DNA of 25,183 nucleotides from CAYPTY01 sp965659005 (lineage in GTDB: Bacteria; Bacteroidota; Rhodothermia; Balneolales; Balneolaceae): positions 1 through 25,183 of the forward strand of contig CBFHVG010000067.1 in NCBI GenBank assembly GCA_965659005.1. The letters are read 5' to 3'. Under the pieces are notes generated by a model. The model saw nothing but the letters and a program-made list of their open reading frames with translations. It was not told the DNA's origin and searched no databases. Below are positions 16,438-24,071 of this stretch, in pieces (position 1 is the first letter of the stretch; every line of letters begins with the position of its first letter). The translations under genes and the position numbers were made by a program.

Positions 16438-16473
16438 GTACTAAACCGTCATTAAGTTGATCGATCAAAATAC

Positions 16474-16501
16474 AAAAGCTAAGATTGTGGAAAAAACCCA
16501 A
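16474..16501 (-). promoter_or_regulatory. Candidate promoter for the yicC-gmk-rpoZ-coaBC operon
   Basis: On the minus strand TTG (16501-16499), a 17-base spacer and TAGCTTTT (16481-16474, followed by G) approximate the Bacteroidota TTG / TAnnTTTG promoter. The -7 match is close. The spacer is slightly short of the usual 19-21 bases. It lies about 37 bases before the yicC ATG. The call rests on the motif only. Confidence 0.3.
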
Positions 16502-16555
16502 CTTTGATTTCTTTATATTCATCGCCAATTGTACATACACCGATAAAAGACCCTA

Positions 16556-18400
16556 ATGTACATACTCGGAATATCTGCATTTTATCACGATTCAGCTGCT
16601 TGTCTAATCAAGGATGGCAAGATACTATCTGCCGCTCAAGAAGAACGCTTTACACGAAAGAAGCATGATGCAAGCTTCCCATCACAGGCTGTGAGTTATT
16701 GTTTGGATCATGCGGGTGTGACTATTGATGAACTGGATGCAATTGCTTTCTATGATAAGCCACTGCTGAAATTTGAACGATTATTAGAAACGTATCTTTC
16801 ATTTGCACCCTGGGGTTTAAGGTCATTTATCACAGCTATTCCTGTTTGGCTCAAAGAGAAATTATTTCTGAAGAAACTTATTTATGATGAGTTAAAGAAG
16901 ATTGGTGATTATGATAAATCAGAGTTAAACCTGCTATTTCCAGAACATCATCTCTCGCATGCTGCAAGTGCTTTTTATCCTTCACCTTTTGAAGAAGCAG
17001 CAATACTTACCATTGATGGGGTAGGGGAATGGGCAACTGCATCAATTTGTGATGCATCAGGAAAAGATATTACAATATTAAGAGAGTTAACTTTTCCTCA
17101 TTCACTTGGATTGCTTTATTCTGCTTTTACTTACTACTTAGGCTTCAAAGTAAACTCTGGAGAATATAAACTCATGGGTTTGGCTCCATATGGAAATCCT
17201 GAATCACCACTAGTGGAAGAGTATATACAGAGTATTAAAAATGAGTTGATCACCTTAAATGATGATGGATCTGTTTGGCTCAATCAGAATTATTTTGATT
17301 ATGCAACAGGTCTGAGGATGGTTAAGGATAAGAAATGGGAAGAATTATTTGGCTTCCCGCGTAGAGAATCTGAAACCGAGTTGCTTCAGCATGAAGCCGA
17401 TCTGGCACTTGCTATACAGAAGGTGACAGAAGAAATAGTTCTCAAAATGGCTAAATACACTAAAGAGGTTACAGGTAAAAATGATATCTGCCTGGCTGGT
17501 GGAGTAGCTCTTAATTGTGTCGCCAATGGTGTATTACAAAATGAAAAGATATTTGATAATATCTATATCCAACCGGCTGCTGGAGATGCAGGTGGAAGTG
17601 TAGGAGCTGCTCTGGCTGCCTACCATATATTTTTCCAAAAAGACCGGTCGGTTCAAATTCCTGACGCCATGAGCGGCAGTTACTTAGGGCCTGAGTATCA
17701 CGGTATAGAGATTGAGAAATCGATCCGGAAATTTAAACCTGTTTATCAGGAATTGAGCGAAGATAAACTCTATAATGAAGTCGCATCCTATCTGGATGAG
17801 GGAAAGGTGGTTGGCTGGTTTCAAGGGCGAATGGAATTTGGACCAAGAGCTCTAGGATCAAGATCAATTCTTGGTGATGCTAGGAAGACAGATATGCAGC
17901 TAAAACTGAATCTTAAAATTAAATATAGAGAATCATTCAGGCCCTTTGCGCCATCTGTTCTTGCAGAAAGCGCATCAGAATATTTTGATCTGGAATGTGA
18001 TTCACCCTATATGCTGCTGGTTCAACCTGTGAAGGAATCTAGAAGAAATGAACTACCTGAAGAGTATCACAATATGCCATTGAGAGAAAAGCTGGCCTAT
18101 CAGCGCTCTGACCTGCCTGCTATAACTCATATTGATTACTCAGCGAGAATACAGACGGTTCATAAGGAAACTAATTCCAGATACTGGAAACTAATAGAGG
18201 CATATAAAAAGCTAACTGGATACGGGCTTATTGTAAATACAAGCTTCAATGTAAGAGGTGAACCTATTGTTTGCTCACCTGAAGATGCATACCGATGTTT
18301 TATGAATACTGAGATGGATTATTTGGTATTGGGTAATTATGTTTTTGATAAGATTGAACAGCCTGAATGGCACGAAAAAATAAACTTCGATAACGACTAG
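16556..18400 (+). CDS. NodU/CmcH family O-carbamoyltransferase
   Basis: A 614-residue carbamoyltransferase that would use carbamoyl phosphate and ATP to carbamoylate a hydroxyl on an unknown acceptor. The N-terminal Kae1-like domain (1-about 360) shows GISAFYHDSAACLI (5-18) with His11, QEERFTRKKHD (28-38), the metal-binding HHLSHAASAF (131-140), TIDGVGEW (152-159), CLAGGVALN (312-320) and GDAGGSVGAAL (343-353). The C-terminal domain (about 375-610) has the signature WFQGRMEFGPRALGSRSILG (421-440) and NTSFNVRGEPIVCSPEDA near the end. Length and motifs are complete, so it should be active. Relatives tailor antibiotics, Nod factors, saxitoxin and surface sugars. No polyketide, peptide or sugar pathway is nearby; it is followed only by two small membrane proteins. 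It diverges from yicC. Confidence 0.93.
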   Translation: MYILGISAFYHDSAACLIKDGKILSAAQEERFTRKKHDASFPSQAVSYCLDHAGVTIDELDAIAFYDKPLLKFERLLETYLSFAPWGLRSFITAIPVWLKEKLFLKKLIYDELKKIGDYDKSELNLLFPEHHLSHAASAFYPSPFEEAAILTIDGVGEWATASICDASGKDITILRELTFPHSLGLLYSAFTYYLGFKVNSGEYKLMGLAPYGNPESPLVEEYIQSIKNELITLNDDGSVWLNQNYFDYATGLRMVKDKKWEELFGFPRRESETELLQHEADLALAIQKVTEEIVLKMAKYTKEVTGKNDICLAGGVALNCVANGVLQNEKIFDNIYIQPAAGDAGGSVGAALAAYHIFFQKDRSVQIPDAMSGSYLGPEYHGIEIEKSIRKFKPVYQELSEDKLYNEVASYLDEGKVVGWFQGRMEFGPRALGSRSILGDARKTDMQLKLNLKIKYRESFRPFAPSVLAESASEYFDLECDSPYMLLVQPVKESRRNELPEEYHNMPLREKLAYQRSDLPAITHIDYSARIQTVHKETNSRYWKLIEAYKKLTGYGLIVNTSFNVRGEPIVCSPEDAYRCFMNTEMDYLVLGNYVFDKIEQPEWHEKINFDND

Positions 18401-18401
18401 T

Positions 18402-18551
18402 ATGGAAACACTGAAAGACCTTTGGAAATTTATGAAGCAGCGCAAAAAGTTTTGGCTTGCGCCTGTAATAGTGGTTCTCTTACTACTTGGCTTCTTAATC
18501 GTTATTGGTGGTGGTTCGTCAATCGCACCATTCATTTATACCTTATTCTGA
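18402..18551 (+). CDS. DUF5989-like small membrane protein (49 residues)
   Basis: A 49-residue peptide starting at the ATG two bases after the carbamoyltransferase stop. It begins METLKDLWKFMKQRKKFW, a basic amphipathic stretch, then a single hydrophobic span (about 18-37), then GGGSSIAPFIYTLF. This is the recognisable form of the DUF5989 family, tiny proteins that accompany carbamoyltransferases and SxtJ-like proteins in many bacteria. The function is unknown. Its sequence and its position between two conserved partners argue that it is real. The final codons lie next to, or overlap, the start of the following gene, depending on which start that gene uses. Confidence 0.8.
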   Translation: METLKDLWKFMKQRKKFWLAPVIVVLLLLGFLIVIGGGSSIAPFIYTLF

Positions 18552-18552
18552 T

Positions 18553-18942
18553 TTGATACCTGCTCGCACCTATAAAGAGATCAAAGAAGATCCGGCAACA
18601 CCGAGGGTTCAACTGGTTATTGTAACCGGTTTCCTGGTAATTGCTGCTATCTTTGACTGGGAAGATCCTGCCTGGCTAGCATTATTTATAGGTGTGATTA
18701 GTCTTGTTATACCGCCTGCTGGAGTTGGTATCGTCTGGTTCTGGTTTCGCCTATCACTGGTATTGGGATGGATTAATACCCGGATTTTACTTTCTATTGT
18801 CTATTTTCTCTTTGTTTCCCCTATAGCAATACTCTTTCGATTATTTGGCAATGATCCAATGGCTCTGAAAGGCGAGGGGAAATCCATCTATGTGTGGAGA
18901 GAGCATACTTATAGGCCTGAGGATTTAGAAAACCCCTGGTAA
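18553..18942 (+). CDS. SxtJ-like membrane protein
   Basis: A protein of about 129 residues with hydrophobic segments at about 20-34, 42-67, 72-95 and possibly a further short one. Its core GVISLVIPPAGVGIVWFWFR followed by WINTRILLSIVYFLFVSPIA and LFRLFGNDPMALK is typical of the SxtJ family, first named in the saxitoxin cluster. The frame has no ATG before the conserved IPARTYKEIKED. The likely start is TTG at 18553, directly after the DUF5989-like stop, giving M-I-P-A-R-T; GTG at 18508 or 18511, or TTG at 18505, would give longer forms overlapping the upstream gene. The function is unknown; the triad position suggests a role in carbamoylation at the membrane or in moving the product. It ends 14 bases from the convergent msrB stop. 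Confidence 0.68.
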   Translation: MIPARTYKEIKEDPATPRVQLVIVTGFLVIAAIFDWEDPAWLALFIGVISLVIPPAGVGIVWFWFRLSLVLGWINTRILLSIVYFLFVSPIAILFRLFGNDPMALKGEGKSIYVWREHTYRPEDLENPW

Positions 18943-18956
18943 GTAGTTAATGCTTC

Positions 18957-19406
18957 TTATTCCGTTACGTGCTTCTTTAATGAGATTGCATTAATACAAT
19001 AACGGAGTCCGCTGGGCTCGGGCCCATCAGGAAAAACATGCCCAAGATGAGCATCACAAACGTTACAAGTTACTTCTACACGATGCATTCCATAACTATG
19101 ATCATCAATGTATGCAACTACATTAGATTCCAGTGGTTGTGTAAATGAAGGCCATCCAGAACCGGATTCGAACTTCTCAGTAGCATCGAAAAGTAAGGTA
19201 TCGCAACAGGTGCATCCATAAACACCCGGATCAAAACGACTGCACATCTCACTTGAAAATGCCCTTTCAGTCCCTTTTAATCGGGTAACCTGGAATTCAT
19301 CTGATGAAAGTATATTCTTCCATTCTTCTTCCGTGTTTTCGACTCTTCTTGGAGGTTCTGGATTCCCTTCATGAATAATTTTCTGAATATCTATCCATTT
19401 AATCAT
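18957..19406 (-). CDS. msrB: Peptide-methionine (R)-S-oxide reductase MsrB
   Basis: A 149-residue MsrB, which repairs the R isomer of methionine sulfoxide in proteins. Zinc ligands Cys65 and Cys68 (YGCTCCD) and Cys114 and Cys117 (CNVCDAHLGHVFPDG) are present, as is the catalytic Cys137 in GLRYCINA. The usual recycling cysteine, in SGCGWPSF of E. coli-type enzymes and 54 residues before the catalytic one, is Ser83 here (SGSGWPSF). Cys55 in SSEMCSRFDPG could replace it, or a thiol could regenerate the enzyme directly. No signal peptide is seen, so it is cytoplasmic. It is the last gene after glmM (18-base gap) and ends facing the SxtJ-like gene. Confidence 0.95.
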   Translation of the reverse strand: MIKWIDIQKIIHEGNPEPPRRVENTEEEWKNILSSDEFQVTRLKGTERAFSSEMCSRFDPGVYGCTCCDTLLFDATEKFESGSGWPSFTQPLESNVVAYIDDHSYGMHRVEVTCNVCDAHLGHVFPDGPEPSGLRYCINAISLKKHVTE

Positions 19407-19424
19407 AGTAATACCTTCTTTTCA

Positions 19425-20774
19425 TTACTGAACGAAATTAATAATCTTCTTGGCAAATGCATCTGCTGCTTGTGGTGAACTGCCTTCAGAATAAATTCTG
19501 ATGATAGGTTCGGTATTTGATTTCCGAAGATGAACCCAGCCTTCTTCAAAATCGACTTTTACACCATCTATAGTGATAGGATTTAGGTCAGCATAGTTTT
19601 CTTTCACTTTTTCAAGAACTTCATCCGCGTCTTTTCCAAGTTTATCGAGCTGGATTTTATTCTTACTCATATAAAAGTTTGGAAGACTTTCTCTGTATTC
19701 AGATGCTTTCAATTTCCTTTCAGCCAATAATTGAAGGATCATTGCTATACCAACCAATGCATCTCTTCCATAATGAAGATCAGGATTAATTACGCCGCCA
19801 TTACCTTCGCCTCCAATTATGGCATTCTCTGCTTGCATAGCCTTCACTACATTAATCTCACCAACGGCAGATCGAATGCACTTTTGTCCATGCATTTCAG
19901 CGACGGCATCAGCAACTCTCGATGATGACAGATTCGTTGCACAGTCACCTTTGGTTTTTGATATTATAAAATCAAAAGCAGCTGCCTGAGTGTATTCTTC
20001 TCCCCATAATCTTCCATTCTCATCAACGATTGCTAAGCGATCGGCATCAGGGTCTGTCACAAATCCAATATCTGCGTCACTATCTCTGCTCAAATCACAG
20101 ATGTCACCCAGGTTTTCCGGTAAGGGTTCAGGGTTATGAGGAAACAAACCATTTGGTTCGCAATGAACCTTATGAATGGTTTTAACACCAAGTTTTTCAA
20201 GTAGTTTGGGAACAACAAGAGATCCAGCTCCATTTACAGCGTCCAGTGCAACTGAAAAGTCAGCTGAAGTAATTAAATCTGCATTTATATAAGGTAAATC
20301 CAGAATTGCCTGTATATGATGATCAACTAATTCATTGTCACCACAGGTAACTCCGATTGCGTCATAAGCTTTATAATTGAAATTACCTGATTCAGCTATT
20401 TCAATAACCTTTTTACCCTGATCAGCATCCAGAAATTCACTTTTCTCATTTAATAGTTTTAAAGCATTCCATTCGGCAGGATTATGACTAGCAGTAATGA
20501 TAATTCCGCCTTTTGCTTTGTACTTAAGAACACCCATAGCCACAGTTGGAGTAGGGACAATGCCAACTCGAACGACGTCGCAACCAACGGCGTTAAGCGC
20601 AGAAACGACGATATCTTCACAAATTTGACCGGTTACTCGCGAATCGCGACCAACAACTACAGTTCCCCCATTAAGCCAGGTACCATAAGCGGCTGTGAAT
20701 CGGGCAATGTTTTCTGGTGTTAAGTCTGTTCCAAAAATCCCACGGATTCCGGAAACGGAAATCATTAAAGCCAT
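19425..20774 (-). CDS. glmM: Phosphoglucosamine mutase-like phosphohexomutase
   Basis: A 449-residue alpha-D-phosphohexomutase. The active-site serine is Ser96 in IITASHNPAEWN, the metal loop is DPDADR (241-246), the sugar-binding loop GGEGNGGVINP lies near 320, and the phosphate-binding RKSNTEPIIRIYSEG lies near the C-terminus. This variety (ASHNPAEWNALKLLN) is the one usually annotated as phosphoglucosamine mutase in Bacteroidota; it converts glucosamine-6-P to glucosamine-1-P for peptidoglycan and lipopolysaccharide. Phosphomannomutase or phosphoglucomutase activity cannot be excluded by sequence. It lies one base after the SGNH-TPR gene and 18 bases before msrB, all in one direction. Confidence 0.86.
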   Translation of the reverse strand: MALMISVSGIRGIFGTDLTPENIARFTAAYGTWLNGGTVVVGRDSRVTGQICEDIVVSALNAVGCDVVRVGIVPTPTVAMGVLKYKAKGGIIITASHNPAEWNALKLLNEKSEFLDADQGKKVIEIAESGNFNYKAYDAIGVTCGDNELVDHHIQAILDLPYINADLITSADFSVALDAVNGAGSLVVPKLLEKLGVKTIHKVHCEPNGLFPHNPEPLPENLGDICDLSRDSDADIGFVTDPDADRLAIVDENGRLWGEEYTQAAAFDFIISKTKGDCATNLSSSRVADAVAEMHGQKCIRSAVGEINVVKAMQAENAIIGGEGNGGVINPDLHYGRDALVGIAMILQLLAERKLKASEYRESLPNFYMSKNKIQLDKLGKDADEVLEKVKENYADLNPITIDGVKVDFEEGWVHLRKSNTEPIIRIYSEGSSPQAADAFAKKIINFVQ

Positions 20775-20775
20775 A

Positions 20776-22671
20776 CTAATTTATTAGTCTGTTTAGTTGG
20801 TCGTACCATTGCTTGGCACCCGGAAAGTTCGGGTTAATTTTTTGAACTCTTACAATGATATCAAGTGCTTTTTCATATTCCTTATTTAAACCATAGGCAC
20901 CTGAAAGGTTGAATAGTGCTTGAGCATCTCTTGGGTTTTGCTCCACTGATTTTTGAAGCATACCGATGGCAATATTTACATTACCATTATTCAATTCGAT
21001 AGCTCCAAGCATTTTATTAGTAAATGCATTTTCAGGGTTGATCTGATAAGCACCCCTAAGATAGGGTTCGGCTTCTGCTAACATGTTTCTATCAAGGAAT
21101 AATCGGGATGCGAAAATATATGGAGAATCATTCCATGGTTGATTTCTAATTAGGCCATTGTACTCAAAAAGGGCACGATCTAACTGATTTGTTCTGGTGT
21201 AATGTTCTGCAAGATCAACTTTCGCTTTATCCCATGTTAAATCACCATGCACATGAAAAAAAGCAAGAGAATCGGCTATACCACTAGTTTTGTATGATTC
21301 CTGATATCGAATTTTTCTACCGGTTGTAACAAAAGGCCAACCTTGCTTTAAAGTCCGGACGCGATGCCAAGAAACACGGTGATCGAACTCAGAAAGATAT
21401 CTTCGTGATTCCAGGTTATTCCAGTCATTAAATGGAATAAAGCCTTCGGTACCGAAGTATTCCATTTCCTGTATTTTTTTGGCAAAACTTTCACCTATAA
21501 GTCTGTATCCATCAGAATTAGGATGTAAATGCTCGAGCATTAAATTAAAGCCAATCAACCCGGCGGGTGAACTCTCACTGAAGTTTTCTTCAACAGGTAC
21601 ATAAACAGCATTGGTAGTTTCTGTGATATCCTTAATGATATCATTGATCTCAGTTGGAGCCCTGAACTTTAGGCCGTCCAGATCTTTGGCATAAATAAAT
21701 TTTTCCAATGCAGCAGCAGAGTCTCCGTCTACAAGTAATTGTTGCGCTTCCTCGAAAACTTGAGAAGCAGGAGGGTAATCACCATTCTCAATGCTAACAA
21801 ATGGATGGTGATCTTTCAGATTACTTACAACACTTCCAATCAAAACAGGAACACCTGCTTTTTCAAATTTCTCAATAATAGTTCTCATATTGCTCTCAAA
21901 CTGAACCTTAGCCAATTCATATTTTGGACTATCAAGTTCAATAGATCTGGAGTCTACAATACGCTCCATTAATGTCGCAGATTCGTCATAATCCGAATCT
22001 GTAAACGTTTCTGCGAACCATTTCCCACTTTCGACAATCATATTTCTTAAGAAAAGAAAGGTCTTAAAACGCTGGATCTTAAGGTAAAAACGAACAAAAC
22101 CTGGAAATCCACCAAGATTTTCATTTGATCCGACTCCCAGAGCCCCATAAAACTCATTATGCCCAGCATAAATAAGTATGGCATCAGGTTGTTCTTCAAT
22201 GATTTCATCTACCTGGTCATACAAGGTGTAAGTATTGATTGCCGAAATTCCAACATTTACAACTTCAACTTCCTTATGAGGTAATGCCTCTTCCAAAACA
22301 TCTCGAACAACTCGGGAATAAAGCCCATTAAACCCATATGGATATCCAGCAGCTGAAGAACCACCCATTGAAAAAACTCTGAAAGCATTTTGAGGTTTTT
22401 CTTTTAGAAATCCATCTGTTGAGGGTGTTGGAACCGTTTTGGTGTAAAAGAAATATCGGGCTGCAAAATTTGGGTTAGGAACTCTGTATTCTCTCTCATA
22501 GACATCTACATCAATGAATAAATCTAGATTTCCCATGTAATCAGATGAGCGCAGGATCATCTCTAAACCGACAAAAAACAATACCGGAATGGAAATAGTA
22601 ATAATGTAAAAGATGGTTTTCTTCCGAAGCGATAGCTTATCGGATTCTTTTTCCTGCTTTATGTCGCTCAT
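20776..22671 (-). CDS. Membrane-anchored SGNH-hydrolase-like protein with C-terminal TPR repeats
   Basis: A 631-residue protein with an N-terminal anchor (basic stretch LRKKT, hydrophobic span about 19-39), then an SGNH-hydrolase-like domain (about 95-400) and TPR-like repeats (about 475-630). The SGNH blocks are readable: block I FSMGGSSAAGYPYG with Ser105 (GGSS in place of GDSL), block II Gly141 in VNVGISAINTY, block III Asn172 in YAGHNEFYGALG, and block V His383 in LEHLHPNSDGYRLIG. The active site therefore looks intact. The catalytic part would lie outside the inner membrane. Known relatives act on esters, often acetyl groups on polysaccharides. The substrate is unknown. The TPRs (for example NGNVNIAIGMLQKSVEQNP) imply a protein partner. 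It lies between the pduO-type gene and glmM. Confidence 0.76.
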   Translation of the reverse strand: MSDIKQEKESDKLSLRKKTIFYIITISIPVLFFVGLEMILRSSDYMGNLDLFIDVDVYEREYRVPNPNFAARYFFYTKTVPTPSTDGFLKEKPQNAFRVFSMGGSSAAGYPYGFNGLYSRVVRDVLEEALPHKEVEVVNVGISAINTYTLYDQVDEIIEEQPDAILIYAGHNEFYGALGVGSNENLGGFPGFVRFYLKIQRFKTFLFLRNMIVESGKWFAETFTDSDYDESATLMERIVDSRSIELDSPKYELAKVQFESNMRTIIEKFEKAGVPVLIGSVVSNLKDHHPFVSIENGDYPPASQVFEEAQQLLVDGDSAAALEKFIYAKDLDGLKFRAPTEINDIIKDITETTNAVYVPVEENFSESSPAGLIGFNLMLEHLHPNSDGYRLIGESFAKKIQEMEYFGTEGFIPFNDWNNLESRRYLSEFDHRVSWHRVRTLKQGWPFVTTGRKIRYQESYKTSGIADSLAFFHVHGDLTWDKAKVDLAEHYTRTNQLDRALFEYNGLIRNQPWNDSPYIFASRLFLDRNMLAEAEPYLRGAYQINPENAFTNKMLGAIELNNGNVNIAIGMLQKSVEQNPRDAQALFNLSGAYGLNKEYEKALDIIVRVQKINPNFPGAKQWYDQLNRLIN

Positions 22672-22677
22672 AGGTTG

Positions 22678-23217
22678 TTATGGTATCCAGGGTGTTTCCG
22701 GTTTTCCAGATTCATGGTTTTCGAAACGAGCCAGTACAAACAAAAAATCAGAAAGCCTGTTTAGGTAACTAATAGCTACATCTGAAATTTCTTCATTCTG
22801 ACTGCACTCTACGGTCAAACGTTCTGCTCGTCTACAAATAGTTCTGGCCAAATGTAAAGAAGCTCCACATGGTGTTCCACCTGGCAGAATAAATGATCTG
22901 AGTTCGGGTAGTTTTTCCTCCATCTCGTCTATAGCTAACTCAAGATAGCTAACAGCCTCTTCTTGGATTCTATCAATTCTTACTTCTTTTGAGAAGGGGG
23001 TAGCTAGATCTGCACCCAATACGAATAGCTGATTCTGAACAGTATTCAGTTTATCCCTGGTATAATCAGAACAATCCTGAGTGAGAGCGAAGCCAAGTGT
23101 TGAGTTTAATTCGTCTACGGTACCGTAAGCATCAATTCTTAATGCATTTTTAAGTACTCTTTCACCACCGAATAATGAGGTTTCGCCGGTATCACCTTTT
23201 TTTGTGTAGATCTTCAT
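22678..23217 (-). CDS. Cob(I)alamin adenosyltransferase, PduO type
   Basis: A 179-residue PduO-type ATP:corrinoid adenosyltransferase, which attaches the adenosyl group of ATP to reduced cobalamin to form adenosylcobalamin. The N-terminal ATP site is KIYTKKGDTGETSLFGGERV (2-21), followed by YGTVDELNSTLGFA. The C-terminal helices carry FILPGGTPCGASLHLARTIC and RRAERLTVEC, and SYLNRLSDFLFVLARFEN with the base-binding Asn and Asp. Length is normal for the family, with no fused domain. No other cobalamin-synthesis or B12-dependent gene is in the window. It starts 60 bases or more after the yigZ-like gene and may have its own promoter; I see no clear one. Confidence 0.94.
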   Translation of the reverse strand: MKIYTKKGDTGETSLFGGERVLKNALRIDAYGTVDELNSTLGFALTQDCSDYTRDKLNTVQNQLFVLGADLATPFSKEVRIDRIQEEAVSYLELAIDEMEEKLPELRSFILPGGTPCGASLHLARTICRRAERLTVECSQNEEISDVAISYLNRLSDFLFVLARFENHESGKPETPWIP

Positions 23218-23276
23218 GAATAGTAAAATATAGCTTTATGTAAACAGATACATATTAGTGTTGATTTGAGCTTCTT

Positions 23277-23295
23277 GAACCGAATAATGCGGTTC
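23277..23295 (-). terminator. Weak stem-loop directly after the YigZ-like gene
   Basis: GAACCG (23277-23282), a 7-base loop and CGGTTC (23290-23295) form a 6-bp stem immediately after the YigZ-like stop codon. There is no T-run on either side, so it is not a classical intrinsic terminator. It could end or protect the transcript of that gene. Chance is possible. Confidence 0.3.
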
Positions 23296-23949
23296 TTAAT
23301 TCAGTAAGATGTACCCTTTATCCAACTTTTCGAACTTTATATCCAAATGATCATTGGCAAGAAGGAATGATTCAAAAGATTCAACCTCTTCAATAGCAAC
23401 GGCTAGTAGCTCAAATACATGCTCAGTATACTCGGCTTTCTCTATTTTAAAATCCATTCGATGTTTAAATTTTTCGATGGTGCTTTGTTGATCATAAGGA
23501 TAGGTGAGTTCAAAGTAATGCACTTTTTTAATGCTGCATAGTTTAGAAGAATCAATAACTAACTGTGCAGATTTATTATAAGCATCTATAAGTCCGGCTT
23601 TCCCAAGTTTAGTACCACCAAAATATCGCACAACAATACAGCCAACATCCAGTAAATCGGATGATTGTAAAGCGTGAAGTATAGGTAATCCAGCAGTTCC
23701 GGATGGTTCACCATCATCAGAACTATGTTCGGTTATTTCTTCAAAACCGATTCTATAAGCCGAGCAATGGTGACTGGCATTGTAATATTTTTCTCTTAAG
23801 TCCTTGAGTATCAATTCGAAATCTGATTGCTTCTTAACAGGGAATAGATGGGCAATAAATTTTGAGCCAAGTATTCGATATTCAGACTCATTCTTAATTG
23901 TTATTGTAGAAGCCAAAAGTCTAATTTCTTTGAGGTTATTTCTTGCCAT
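23296..23949 (-). CDS. YigZ / IMPACT family protein
   Basis: A 217-residue protein of the YigZ (UPF0029/IMPACT) family. The N-terminal domain shows SKFIAHLFPVKK (29-40), then HHCSAYRIG and the signature DDGEPSGTAGLPILHAL (76-92), GCIVVRYFGGTKLGKAGLID and AYNKSAQLV. A less conserved C-terminal domain (about 140-217), similar in kind to the EF-G domain IV/V-like tail of YigZ, follows. Eukaryotic IMPACT modulates the GCN2 stress kinase; the bacterial role is not settled, and a link to translation or nucleic acids is inferred. It diverges from sdhC over a 122-base spacer and precedes the cobalamin adenosyltransferase by 78 bases. Confidence 0.93.
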   Translation of the reverse strand: MARNNLKEIRLLASTITIKNESEYRILGSKFIAHLFPVKKQSDFELILKDLREKYYNASHHCSAYRIGFEEITEHSSDDGEPSGTAGLPILHALQSSDLLDVGCIVVRYFGGTKLGKAGLIDAYNKSAQLVIDSSKLCSIKKVHYFELTYPYDQQSTIEKFKHRMDFKIEKAEYTEHVFELLAVAIEEVESFESFLLANDHLDIKFEKLDKGYILLN

Positions 23950-23972
23950 TTCTTATTAAAAAAGCGATTTTC

Positions 23973-23993
23973 GATGTGATTTTTAGGCACATC
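23973..23993. repeat. Inverted repeat in the yigZ-sdhC spacer
   Basis: GATGTG (23973-23978), a 9-base spacer and CACATC (23988-23993) lie in the divergent region between the YigZ-like gene and sdhC. The element sits 24 bases before the YigZ-like ATG on the minus side and 79 bases before the sdhC ATG. It could be an operator half-site pair for either gene. Six-base arms can arise by chance in a spacer of this size. Confidence 0.25.
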
Positions 23994-24071
23994 TGAAAGT
24001 AAAAATCAATGGATTCTGTTCTTTAGAAAAGACAAGCTAATTATATATCGGATAACCATAAATTTCATCAT

